Below, piece after piece: positions 25,441 through 36,246 of a DNA stretch of 64,000 bases. The notes under the pieces are model-generated. The model was not told the origin of the DNA. It saw only the letters and a program-made list of their open reading frames with translations, and did no database searches. Position 1 is the stretch's first letter. Every line of letters starts with the position of its first letter. Origin of the DNA: Siphonodentalium dalli (lineage: Eukaryota > Mollusca > Scaphopoda > Gadilida > Siphonodentaliidae); assembly GCA_032622095.1 (NCBI GenBank), contig CP136068.1, forward strand, positions 117,601,509-117,665,508. Direction: 5' to 3'. A program made the translations under genes and the position numbers.

Positions 25441-26470
25441 TAGTACATCACTTCTTCTGGAAAAAAGCTCTTTAAAAACGCTCTTTACATGTTTGTATTA
25501 TTTTTTAATTTCTGAATACATCCGTTATTTAGTCAATATATATTTCTTCGAAGAAAAAAAGCGATCTTTAAAAAACGCTTTACTTCAAAAGTCGTCAGTT
25601 ACTTCAAAACGTGGCGCTATACAACATGGTGCTTTTTATATGGGTTGGTTCCAGTCAGAGCTGGATTATGTCAATAACTGAGTTTTACATTCTCTAGTAT
25701 TAGTGTTATGTGGCATCATACAAGGGGAATAATAGTATGAATCTTAGTCCTATTCCAGACTAAAGTCCGGCATGTTGTCCTTGTATCAGTTCAAACGTAC
25801 ACTACCGATCCTACGAAACGTATTTCAACTGGGGATAAGAATTTAGGTGGGTTGGGTTTTTGTATATTTAAGTCCAAAACGGAAACAACTCTGCAAGGTG
25901 GAGTCGGGCCAATCTCAAAATTGCTGGTACATATGCCCCCATGTTGATTTATGTTTCGTATGTAATTATAATTCAGCAGACTTTAATGTAAGTGTACGTA
26001 TAATGTAAGTGTACGTCAAGTGTAATGTAAGTGTGGTACATCATGCCCTTACTTGGAATTTATAAGGGTATGTCCTTTTACATGGACCTTACATGGCTTT
26101 TACCAGAGAAAATAATTGTCTATCTGACTTTTCCATATTTTACCAGATTTACCATGATTTACCTGATATTACCAGAGTAATTTTACGCGGATATCAGCGA
26201 TAACTCTATTTCACAACAGTACATTTCTCAGCTGGTGTATTTTCTGTCTCTTTTGTGAGAATAAAATCGTATTTAGTTCGCTAATCATTGGAAACAATTG
26301 TACCCGGTGTCATACTCAAAAGTTAGTCATATATAAGTAGGCTAAACCCAGAGTTTAACACCTTATGTAATCACATGTGTGAATCATATAGCTTCCAAAC
26401 TGTGATCTCAAATGTTAAAGCTTCTGAAAGCGCACATTGGTACTACCGTAGTAACTACCGTGGTATCCTA
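25441..26470. other. Intron 1 with inverted GGTAAA-type repeats
   Basis: Mostly unrecognised sequence. From 26030 to 26190 the motifs ATAAGGGTATGTCC, TTACATGGCTTTTACC and TTTACCATGATTTACC are the reverse complement of the 24.9-25.4 kb units. Confidence 0.5.
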
Positions 26471-27057
26471 ATCTCTCCTATATATTTTGATACAATCTGT
26501 ATTCGAGAGATAACCCACATCCTCCGGACCTCAATGATATGATCGTGAATGAGTATTGATATACCCCACTAAACTTTGACAAACACCAGTAATGGTGTGT
26601 AGACAATTTACATATCTCTCTTATATATTTTGATACAATCTTTCTAATTTACATATCTCTCTTATATATTTTGATACAATCTATCTGTTTGTCTGTCTGT
26701 CATTTATACAAATCTACGATTCTCCACCGATCGAGACCAATCTTCCTATCTAGGGGTAAAATCCCACGGAAACGGTCGTTGTCGCGTTTTGGAGAAGCTC
26801 CGAGCACCGCTTCTCACTTCCCAGTCACAATAAACGGCACCGTGGGGGTTAACACACCGACGCTCCTTATATCTTTCATATTGGGAGATTTAACCGGTTA
26901 ACGCTCTTTATTAACGTTGCTCAAATATCACCTATGTGTACGAAACTACGGATGCAAAACGCACCGGAACGGCGAAATGCATTTATCTTGATTAAAAACG
27001 CAGAACGGGTACAAATATTTCTTAAATAGCCCGGACAACGTCGGGCTCATCGGCTAG
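26471..27057 (+). mobile_element. Helitron-like element, plus-strand train, copy 1
   Basis: It contains three successive heads of the type TATATATTTTGATACAATCT (about 26477, 26625 and 26667) followed by a (CTGT)n tract and a unique core. It ends at the AGCCCGGACAACGTCGGGCT hairpin, CATCGG and CTAG. No 122-bp array is present in this sub-family. The nested heads suggest repeated insertion into, or partial replication of, the 5' end. Confidence 0.7.
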
Positions 27058-27644
27058 TCTCTCCTATATATTTTGATACAATCTGTATTCGAGAGATAAC
27101 CCACATCCTCCGGACCTCAATGATATGATCGTGAATGAGTATTGATATACCCCACTAAACTTTGACAAACACCAGTAATGGTGTGTAGATAATTTACATA
27201 TCTCTCTTATATATTTTGATACAATCTATCTAATTTACATATCTCTCTTATATATTTTGATACAATCTATCCGTTTGTCTGTCTGTCATTTATACAAATC
27301 TACGATTCTCCACCGATCGAGACCAATCTTCCTATCTTGGGGTAAAATCCCACGGACACGGTCGTTGTCGCGTTTTGGAGAAGCTCCGAGCACCGCTTCT
27401 CACTTCCCAGTCACAAAAAACGGCACCGTGGGGGTTAACACACCGACGCTCCTTATATCTTCCATATTGGGAGATTTAACCGGTTAACGCTCTTTATTAA
27501 CGTTGCTCAAATATCACCTATGTGTACGAAACTACGGATGCAAAACGCACCGGAACGGCGAAATGCATTTATCTTGATTAAAAACGCAGAACGGGTACGA
27601 ATTTTTCTTAAATAGCCCGGACAACGTCGGGCTCATCGGCTAGT
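27058..27644 (+). mobile_element. Helitron-like element, plus-strand train, copy 2
   Basis: Nearly identical to copy 1 (about 590 bp, same nested heads and core, few substitutions). It joins copy 1 exactly at CTAG|T, so this is a head-to-tail duplicate. Confidence 0.75.
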
Positions 27645-28610
27645 CTCATATATATTTTGAAGACCTCTGTCTGTATGTCTGTCTGTCTGAATGTCATTTA
27701 TACAAATCTACGATTCTCGACCGATCGGCACGAAACTTGGCAAGTGTGTGTAGTTTGATCAGGCGGTCGAATATTTCGTATTGGCGAGCCCGTGTGGCGC
27801 CCGCTTCGCGCATGCGCAGACGAGATCTCGGAAACGGGTGGAGCTATCGACTTGAAATTTGCTATGTGAATGTATCTTGCCCCGGATACGAATTTTATCG
27901 GGTCGCCGAGCCCGTGCGACGCAAGCTTCGCGCATGCGCAGACCAGATCTCGGAAACGGGTGGAGCTATCGACTTGAAATTTGGTATGTGTATGTATCTT
28001 GCCCCGGAAACGAATTTTATCGGGTCGCCGAGCCCGTGCGACGCCAGCTTCGCGCATGCGCAGATGAGATCTCGGAAACGGGTGGAGCAATCGACTTGAA
28101 ATTTGGTATGTCAATGTATCTTGCCCCGGATACGGATTTTATCGGGTCGTCGAGCCCGTGCGGCGCCAGCTTCGCGCATGCGCAGACCAGATCTCGGAAA
28201 CGGGTGGAGCTATCGACTTGAAATTTGGTATGTGAATGTATCTTGCCCCGGAAACGAATTTTATCGGGTCGCCGAGCCCGTGCGACGCCAGCTTCGCACA
28301 TGCGCAGACGAGATCTCGGAAACGGGTGGAGCAATCGACTTGAAATTTGGTATGTCAATGTATCTTGCCCCGGACACGGATTTTATCGGGTCGTCGACCC
28401 CGTGCGACGCCAGCTTCGCGCATGCGCAGACCAGATCTCGGAAACGGGTGGAGCTATCGACTTGAAATTTGCTATGTGAATGTATCTTGCCCCGGATACG
28501 AATTTTATGCGGTCGCCGAGCCCGTGCCCGGACAACGTCGGGCTGGGTAGAGCTATCGACTTGAAATTTTGTTTTTTAATAGCCCGGATAACATCGGGCT
28601 CATCGGCTAG
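27645..28610 (+). mobile_element. Helitron-like element, plus-strand train, copy 3, with six 122-bp repeats
   Basis: Head TATATATTTTGAAGACCTCT, (CTGT)n tract, then CGGAAACGGGTG at about 27828, 27950, 28072, 28195, 28317 and 28439. It ends with the hairpin and CTAG. Same family as the element at 598-1355. Confidence 0.75.
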
Positions 28611-29582
28611 TATCATATATATTTTGAAGACCTCTGTCTGTATGTCTGTCTGTCTGTCTGTATGTCATTTATACAAATCTACGATTCTCCACCGATCGGC
28701 ACGAAACTTGACACGTGTGTGTAGTTTGACCAGGCGGTCGTCGTTGTCGTATTGGCGAGCCCGTGTGGCGCCCGCAAGGCGCATGCGCAGACGAGATCTC
28801 GGAAACGGGTGGAGCTATCGACTTGAAATTTGCTATGTGAATGTATCTTGCCCCGGATACGAATTTTATCGGGTCGCCGAGCCCGTGCGACGCAAGCTTC
28901 GCGCATGCGCAGACCAGATCTCGGAAACGGGTGGAGCTATCGACTTGAAATTTGGTGTGTGAATGTATCTTGCCCCGGATACGAATTTTATCAGGTCGCC
29001 GAGCCCGTGCGACGCAAGCTTCGCGCATGCGCAGACCAGATCTCGGAAACGGGTGGAGCTATCGACTTGAAATTTGGTATGTGAATGTATCTTGCCCCGG
29101 AAACGAATTTTATCGGGTCGCCGAGCCCATGCGACGCCAGCTTCGCGCATGCGCAGACGAGATCTCGGAAACGGGTGGAGCAATCGACTTGAAATTTGGT
29201 ATGTCAATGTATCTTGCCCCGGATACGGATTTTATCGGGTCGTCGAGCCCGTGCGAAGCCAGCTTCGCGCATGCGCAGACCAGATCTCGGAAACGGGTGG
29301 AGCTGTCGACTTGAAATTTGGTATGTGAATGTATCTTGCCCCGGAAACGAATTTTATCGGGTCGCCGAGCCCGTGCGACGCCAGCTTCACACATGCGCAG
29401 ACGAGATCTCGGAAACGGGTGGAGCAATCGACTTGAAATTTGCTATGTGAATGTATCTTGCCCCGGATACGAATTTTATCGGGTCGCCGAGCCCGTGCCC
29501 GGACAACGTCGGGCTGGGTAAAGCTATCGACTTGAAATTTGTTTTTTTTAATAGCCCGGATAACATCGGGCTCATCGGCTAG
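28611..29582 (+). mobile_element. Helitron-like element, plus-strand train, copy 4, with six 122-bp repeats
   Basis: Same structure as copy 3. Array markers lie at about 28799, 28921, 29043, 29166, 29288 and 29410. Variant repeat units recur in the same order as in copy 3, indicating that the whole element was duplicated rather than assembled anew. Confidence 0.75.
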
Positions 29583-30100
29583 TCTCATATATATTTTGAA
29601 GACCTCTGTTTGTCTGTATGTTTGTTTGTCTGTATGTTTGTTTGTCTGTCATTTATACAAATCTACGATTCTCGACCGATCGGGACGAAACTTGGTAAGT
29701 GTGTGTAGTTTGACCAGGCGGTCGACGTTGTCGTATTGGCGAGCCCGTGCGGCGCCCGCTTCGCGCATGCGCAGACCAGATCTCGGAAACGGGTGGAGCT
29801 ATCGACTTGAAATTTGCTATGTGAATGTATCTTGCCCCGGATACGAATTTTATCGGGTCACCGAGCCCGTGCGACGCAAGCTTCGCGCATGCGCAGACCA
29901 GATCTCGGAAACGGGTGGAGCTATCGACTTGAAATTTGGTATGTGAATGTATCTTGCCCCGGATACGAATTTTATCGGGTCGCCGAGCCCGTGCGACGCA
30001 AGCTTGGCGCATGCGCAGACCAGATCTCGGAAACGGGTGGAGCTATCGACTTGAAATTTGGTTTTTGAATAGCCCGGACAACGTCGGGCTCATCGGCTAG
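29583..30100 (+). mobile_element. Helitron-like element, plus-strand train, copy 5, with three 122-bp repeats
   Basis: Shorter member of the train: array markers at about 29786, 29908 and 30030, and the same head and hairpin-CTAG end. Confidence 0.75.
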
Positions 30101-30736
30101 TCTCATATATATTTTGAAGACCTCTGTTTGTCTGTCCGTCTGTCTGTCTGTCTGTATGTCTGTCATTTATACAAATCTACGATTCTCGACCGATCGGGAC
30201 GAAACTTGGTACGTGTGTGTAGTTTAACCAGGCGGTGGACGTTGTCGTATTGGCGAGCCCGTATGGCGCCAGCTTCGCGCATGCGCAGACGAGATCTCGG
30301 AAACGGGTGAAGCTATCGACTTGAAATTTACTATGTGAATGTATCTTGCCCCGGATACGAATTTTATCGGGTCGCCGAGCCCGTGCGACGCAAGCTTCGC
30401 GCATGCGCAGACCATATCTCGGAAACGGGTGGAGCTATCGACTTGAAATTTGGTATGTGAATGTAGCTTGCCCCGGATACGAATTTTATCGGGTCGCCGA
30501 GCCCGTGCGACGCCAGATTCGCGCATGCGCAGACCATATCTCGGAAACGGGTGGAGCTATCGACTTGAAATTTGGTATGTGAATGTAGCTTGCCCCGGAT
30601 ACGAATTTTATCGGGTCGCCGAGCCCGTGCGACGCCAGATTCGCGCATGCGCAGACCAGATCTCGGAAACGGGTGGAGCTATCGACTTGAAATTTGCTTT
30701 TTGAATAGCCCGGACAACGTCGGGCTCATCGGCTAG
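30101..30736 (+). mobile_element. Helitron-like element, plus-strand train, copy 6, with four 122-bp repeats
   Basis: Array markers at about 30297, 30419, 30541 and 30662, the same head, and a terminus ending CTAG at 30736. Confidence 0.75.
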
Positions 30737-31339
30737 TCTATTATATATTTTGAGACTTCCGTGTGTTTGTGTGTATATCCTTTATAGACTCGAAAACGGC
30801 CCGACCGATTGAGCCCAAACTTCCTATCTAAGGGTAAAAACCACACGAAGTCCATTCGCAGCATTTCTGAGAACGTCTGAGCACCCCATCACTCTTCGCC
30901 TGCCAATGTCGCTGGAATTGATGGGTTAATGAGCGTTTGTATATGAGGCGTCGCTATTAAAGAGCGTTTATCTACTTTAGTGAAAATATATACGGCATTT
31001 GACCGTCTCGGGACGGGGGAGATTTTCGTCGGGTCAGTTTGTCCGCCCGATGTAACATTGACCTTGAAACGGGTACCCACTAATGACCTTGGGCGATATC
31101 TCGGTAGTCAGCGGTGACATCGATGTGAAATTTGTTATGTATGGTCAACTCGGGACGGGAAAAATTTTTGTCCGGTTATTCTGTCCACCCAACATGACCT
31201 TGACACGGGTAACCGCAAATGACCTTGGGCGATATTTCGGGCATCAGCGGTGGCAGCGACGTACGGGGTTACCTTGAAAATTTAATGAATCCACCAAAGC
31301 CATGGGACCAATCCCGCCAGTGGCGGGATAATCTGCTAG
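30737..31339 (+). mobile_element. Helitron-like element of a second plus-strand family
   Basis: The head TATTATATATTTTGAGACTT plus a TGTG-rich tract is similar in design, but the core and 3' end differ. The terminal hairpin is CCCGCCAGTGGCGGG (6-bp stem), followed by ATAATCTG and CTAG before T. Two ~130-bp units (marker GACCTTGGGCGATAT) lie at about 31085 and 31219. It closes the train. Confidence 0.7.
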
Positions 31340-32599
31340 TATCTATATAAATTACCCTGGTATAATTTTTTATGGTAGAATTACTCTAGTAGAATCCCAC
31401 ATGCATACATACATGCCGGTAAAATACCTTGGTGAAATACTTGGGTGGGAACATTTTACTACCTTTGTGCGTATAATATGCTGACCATTTACTAGATGCA
31501 TTTTACCAGATTACAATTACCTGGTTCCAATCGCCCTGGTAGAATACCGCATAATACAATAATGTCCATGGTTTACCAGAATGTGTTTTTATAAGGGTAT
31601 GTGGTAGCAACGCAACTAGTTCGATAACCTATCGATGTGGACTGGCACACTTGCGCTTGCGGGCCCGGATGCTTTCATCCGCTGACAGATTTACCTGTTA
31701 AATGTATTTTATTCTACCCGTTCTCGTTAAAATAAGCACAATACGGGCTTCTTTTATAATTGCGCGAAATAAGCTCATATTGGCGTTATTTTAAAACTCA
31801 AATATATATATACGTTCTATATGGGCCTAAACGCTGGTACTAAACCAATCCTATAGGGGGCTATTGGTGTGAAATAAGTCCGTATTATGCTTATTCTCAC
31901 AAGAACAGGCTAAAAAATAACACAAATTAACCAACTCACTACTTACCAGATGTACGCTACTGTAATGTGTTTTCACTGTGGCCTGCGCTATCCAACGGAA
32001 TAACGGGCTCAGACTCAAATAAGTCCAATATGAACCTATGTTAATATTTAGACCCAATATGAACCTTTGTTAATATGTAGACCCAATATGAACCTATGTT
32101 AATATTTAGACCCAATATGAACCTTTGTTAATATTTAGACCCAATATGAACATATTTGCACGAGGATATGCTGATTTTATCGGACAATTCGTCCTATATG
32201 TGTATACATGTGCATTCTTATATCAACGAGAAACTACTTAATATAACGTGCATATTAATATGCAGTGTTTACTATGCTTATGAACCGAAATTTGCCAGAA
32301 TTTAGAACATTCCACAAATGTTGTTTTTTTTAACTAATCGCTTCTGGTGCCGTTGGCCTCTGTGATTTATCTGGCGCACTTGTTTTGCAATTGCGAAAAT
32401 GTAATCACATGGTGAGGCACAATTATTAGTCAATAGAAAAAAAACTATCCACTCTCGATTTTCAGAAAGTACAGACTACTTGTACTAAGAATAGTGTATA
32501 CTCGCCTAGTCGCCTTGGCGGAGGGAATAAATGTTTCAGACCAGACGGTGAGTATTATCTCTGCTTAGTGAGACATTTAACAATTTCATGGGGTTTCAT
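31340..32599. other. Intron 1 with GGTAAA motifs and a 30-bp tandem repeat
   Basis: From 31350 to 31610, TTACC/GGTAAA-type motifs recur and end with GTTTTTATAAGGGTATGT, the complement of the 24.86-kb boundary sequence. From 32026 to 32152 the unit AATATTTAGACCCAATATGA is repeated about four times at 30-bp spacing. Nothing coding is seen. Confidence 0.5.
32026..32152. repeat. 30-bp tandem repeat, ~4 copies
   Basis: The unit contains GACCCAATATGAACC(T/A)(T/A)TGTTAATATTTA. Copies are nearly identical, so the expansion is recent or homogenised. Confidence 0.8.
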
Positions 32600-33617
32600 A
32601 GCGGTAGCTGCGCGGGGGCAGCATTAAAGATCCTCTGCTGGTGCATTCTCTTATATATGCGAGTCCCCCTCGCATATTTGATATCTAAGATAATGCACTG
32701 GCTTACAATATCAATGTAAATATTGTTAGGCCAACGTATTCTGGTAAATATGCTAGGCTCCCTATGGGGGACTCGCATATATAAGAAAATGCGTTGGCAC
32801 AGGGTTTTCGCAAACTTTCAGGAAGTTCCAATCATGGACGGGTTAACCATAATATAAAATACTCATTGACGTGTAGTTATCATGTTGGAAGTGTTCAAGT
32901 AATAAATTCAATATACGTTTGTTGAACTTAATATCTGAACATTTCCCATCAAAGAATATGAGTCCTTCTGCACATATATTATCTTTCATCATATATACTG
33001 TCGTCTGCTCATTTTTCCTGAACACCCCTCCAAATGGATAATAGACTAATCCAATATATACTTTTTACCGATGTGAGAATGCATTTAGTACTGAAAGGGC
33101 CAAGCGACTCATCGTGTTCATGTCTCAAATTAACCCTTCCATGAATGGAGCTTCCTGAATTTTTTTGAAAACCCTCTTACAGTGCATTCTCCCATAGGGA
33201 GCCTCGTATATATACGAGAATACATTGGCCTAACAATATTTACCATGGTCTTGTAAGCGAATTAATAATTATCGGCATCGCCAACCCAATGTGAATACAG
33301 TTACATTAGATAAATGAAATTTCATAACTATACATGAAAAATGAATATGAAAATGAAATTGGGGGTGGCATGTTGATATTTTGTGTCACTATTATCATAA
33401 CAATATATAAAAATATATTTGGTAATAAATAAAAAACATTTAATTAGTATCACATATATATAGGAGAATGCATTTGCCTAACAATATTTACCTTCGCCTT
33501 GTAAGCCAGTTTATTTTGTTATATATGCGAAGCTTTCTATGGAAGACTCGCATATTTAAGAGAAAACACTGGTACGGGATATTTAATGCTGCACACGCGC
33601 AGCTACCGTAATGGAAG
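32600..33617. mobile_element. Composite inverted-repeat element containing several TATATGCGAG hairpins
   Basis: The outer arms GCGGTAGCTGCGCG...GCAGCATTAAA (about 32601-32628) and their complement (about 33581-33609) enclose hairpins at 32637-32702 and 32730-32798 and partial ones near 33180-33228 and 33462-33575. The hairpins belong to the dispersed family described at 49142-49210. The element is non-coding. Confidence 0.55.
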
Positions 33618-34095
33618 GGTTAACTACATTATTTGATGAACTTTGTCATATGTTAACCCTACATGTATACGGGTTCATTTACACCGTGTAATATTCGACG
33701 TACGAGATCAGTGTTATCATTAATCGCTTTGTCAAAGCTGTTACTCTTTGGCAGACGAAACAATTGTGCATAGTTATATTGGGCTCTCAAACTGCTCGCT
33801 AACAGAAATTTAGGCCAGGACTGGTGCATGTTATAACCATGTCTTACCAAATTCGTACAATAATTCAATACATTTTGCGTGTTATCGGGTACTTTGCTGA
33901 TGAAACAGAAGCGCCAAGTGTAAGTTGAACACCAAAAACGGAGCCCCTCTAGCCAATAGCCATATTTATCTTTTTTTTTTATATAAATTTTTCTTACATT
34001 CGTTAACAATTTTTAAATATTTTATAATTTTTTCAATGATTCTTATGTTTTTTTCTGACATTCTATAACAATTTTTCTAATTTTTCTTATATTAT
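33618..34095. other. Intron 1, nothing recognised
   Basis: AT-rich, with repeated 'ttcttacattctttaacaatttt'-like low-complexity text near the right end. Confidence 0.4.
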
Positions 34096-34676
34096 TTAAA
34101 GGGATACTGTACCCAAATGTTGTTGTTGGTTTCTATAGTCTCTGAGTCGGAGAATAAGGTAACAATTTTTTCATTATTTGAAAGTCTGTTGAGTACGAAG
34201 TAGTGTTACGGAGCAAATTTACCGGAATGCAAAAATACAAATTGTTGTTGTTGTCGATTAATTTTTGTACAGTTTTCAACCAAATGTATCAAGTTATATA
34301 TGCATACTAGTCCCATATACTCATTTATCGTCACTAGTCAGTGAGTGGCTTGAGTTTTCTCCCCGTATCAGCATAATGTTTCAAACGATCGTGTGTGCAA
34401 TGGGTTTACTAATCCAGTATCCCTCAATTATAATTTGATTACGTCTGGTACACGGAAATTCGTATTTTAATTTACGCCATTTTATGGCTCAAGCCATAAA
34501 TTCAATTTATATTAAATTATTAACTTTTAAATTATTAAATTTTAAGATAGCCTATTAACCTGAGCGTTTACAGAATACATCTTCGACTCAAATTACTTAT
34601 GTTTCTATATATTATCGATACTAGATCGTTGTTATCACCAGAAATTTATTGAAAATGGCGTACAGTGCCCCTTTAA
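34096..34676 (+). mobile_element. TTAA-type non-autonomous DNA element, copy 2
   Basis: TTAA plus AGGGATACTGTACCC at the left and GTACAGTGCCCCT plus TTAA at the right form inverted ends with perfect TTAA flanks. The interior shares segments with 7653-8309 in reverse orientation, so this is the second member of one family in the window. Confidence 0.7.
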
Positions 34677-34785
34677 CAATTTTAGAATTTTTTTAATAAT
34701 TTTCTTTATCAACTTTTTATCATTTATTTTAATTTTTTCTTACATTCTTTAATAACTATCAAAAAAATAATATAAAATTTGTTTG

Positions 34786-34854
34786 GCCAATGCAGGCTCT
34801 TATATATGCGAGACGACCTATGGTCGACTCGCATATATAAGATAATGCATTGGC
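34786..34854. repeat. TATATGCGAG hairpin element
   Basis: Inverted repeat of about 27 bp per arm (GCCAATGCA...TATATATGCGAG and its complement) around a short loop with TCGAC-type palindromic bases. It is a member of the dispersed hairpin family. Confidence 0.75.
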
Positions 34855-35212
34855 ACACGATTTTCGCCCCAACGCTGACTGGCCACGTATGGACATACCT
34901 ATTGGGTCTCCGTTAGGGGTGTCTGACAGAAGTTCCAGCCATTTAAACCAGATCCACACGTCAGCTTACCGGAACAAAATTCGCATTCCACACATTTCGC
35001 CTAAGTTATGGCCCTTAGGTCACACCAATAGAATAGCCTGATTTACGAACATTTGGGTAGAAAAAAGGTAGATGCAGGGTGGAGAAAAACTATGCATGAA
35101 TTTCATAAAGTTTTTTATGACATCTTTTATTCAAATTATACTAGTAAACTGAGGTATGTTTTCTCATAAAATAATTTGAATAATTGAGAAATAAACGCGT
35201 TTTTGTTTTCAG
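34855..35212. other. 3' end of intron 1
   Basis: Unrecognised sequence leading to the acceptor TTTTGTTTTCAG at 35201-35212. Confidence 0.5.
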
Positions 35213-35350
35213 TGAAGGGCGTATTTCTAGGATCGATCTGCGCCAATGAATGTTTGGCCAATGGAACTGTTTGTGGTAAGGGCAGCGGCAAGTGCATCTG
35301 CAAGAGGTATCACCACGCCTCCGCCGATATCAAGGGTGAATGTCATCCTA
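35213..35350 (+). CDS. Secreted PAN/EB/C-type-lectin protein, exon 2 (EB/EGF-like module)
   Basis: This 138-nt exon has phase 1 at both ends, the usual design of shuffled extracellular modules. A pyrimidine-rich acceptor (TTTTGTTTTCAG) precedes it and the donor A|GTAAGT follows. It encodes about 46 residues with six Cys in the pattern C-x3-C-x6-C-x6-C-x-C-x14-C, including GSICANECLANGTVCGKG, and ends ECHP. The spacing matches EB/EGF-like modules found in molluscan and nematode secreted proteins. The next exon encodes a second copy of the same module. The reading frame has no stop in this phase, whereas the other two phases stop quickly. Confidence 0.75.
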
Positions 35351-36072
35351 GTAAGTACATACACGCGTAGTCTCAATTGATCATGTGCAGACAAGTTATA
35401 TTCAAATCGTTTTTCAGTACGAAGTATCTGTAGCAACAATCAAAACTCCCTATGTATTCATAAGAGCAGACGCTGAACAATTTATATGTGAACAGTTACT
35501 GTAGTTGAACCCCCACAACTAAAACTAATATTGTTATGAAGCACCATCGAATCACCACGATCTAATGTTAACGATGACATTGAACACTACAATCACCACC
35601 CAACAACACCATGTGTTTGGCCGAAGTGGATCAAGAGTCAGACAGAAGCATGTGTGCATATTCGCACGTCTGGATGCCGGCCATTTTTATCCGGGTGGTA
35701 TGTTCTGGGTGTTTCCGAAGGGAGTCTTGTGTGCCACTCTACAATCCTTTATTTGACCCAAATACAAAATTTCCAAATAAGGGATAAGTCTTCGTCCCAA
35801 AACGAGTCTGTACTAATATTACATTAGATCATCACCCCACCATGTCACATGCACAGGCCAGTGTTGTTGTTTGATGCATTTGGACTGTAATAGTGTTTTA
35901 TTATGTCAATTTTTATAGTGTTAATACGGAATTTAAAAACTATTACAATAAATACACTGATTGAAATCCTACTAGGTCATAACAATTGCGACCAAATAAC
36001 AGAAATGTCATATGTCAGAGTTCATATCAGATATGTGTTTTAAATATAATTTCCGTTGTCTTCAACAGCTAA
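35351..36072. other. Intron 2, 5' part, nothing recognised
   Basis: Unremarkable intronic sequence before the TTAA MITE. Confidence 0.4.
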
Positions 36073-36246
36073 TTAAAGGTACTCGATTGCGGATGAAGAT
36101 GGATAACTCTAAAATTAAGTGGTAATAATAACCACTTGATTTTAGAGTTATCCGTCGAATCCAATTTTGTTACCCCCCCCCCCCCCCCCCCCACAAGCCA
36201 AAGAAATAGTAATTTAGGAACGACTGATCGGATTGAGTACCTTTAA
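36073..36246. mobile_element. 174-bp MITE with TTAA ends, containing a C-tract
   Basis: TTAAAGGTACTC at 36073-36084 and GAGTACCTTTAA at 36235-36246 are perfect inverted repeats that include TTAA. An internal hairpin (GGATAACTCTAAAATTAAGTGGT pairing with ACCACTTGATTTTAGAGTTATCC) spans about 36108-36153. A run of about 20 C follows at 36173-36192. The element is non-coding. Confidence 0.75.

Noticed and set aside
34850-35041. A 63-codon plus-strand frame just before exon 2
   Set aside because: It begins inside the hairpin element at 34786-34854, has no Cys pattern like the neighbouring modules and no plausible donor in phase 1.
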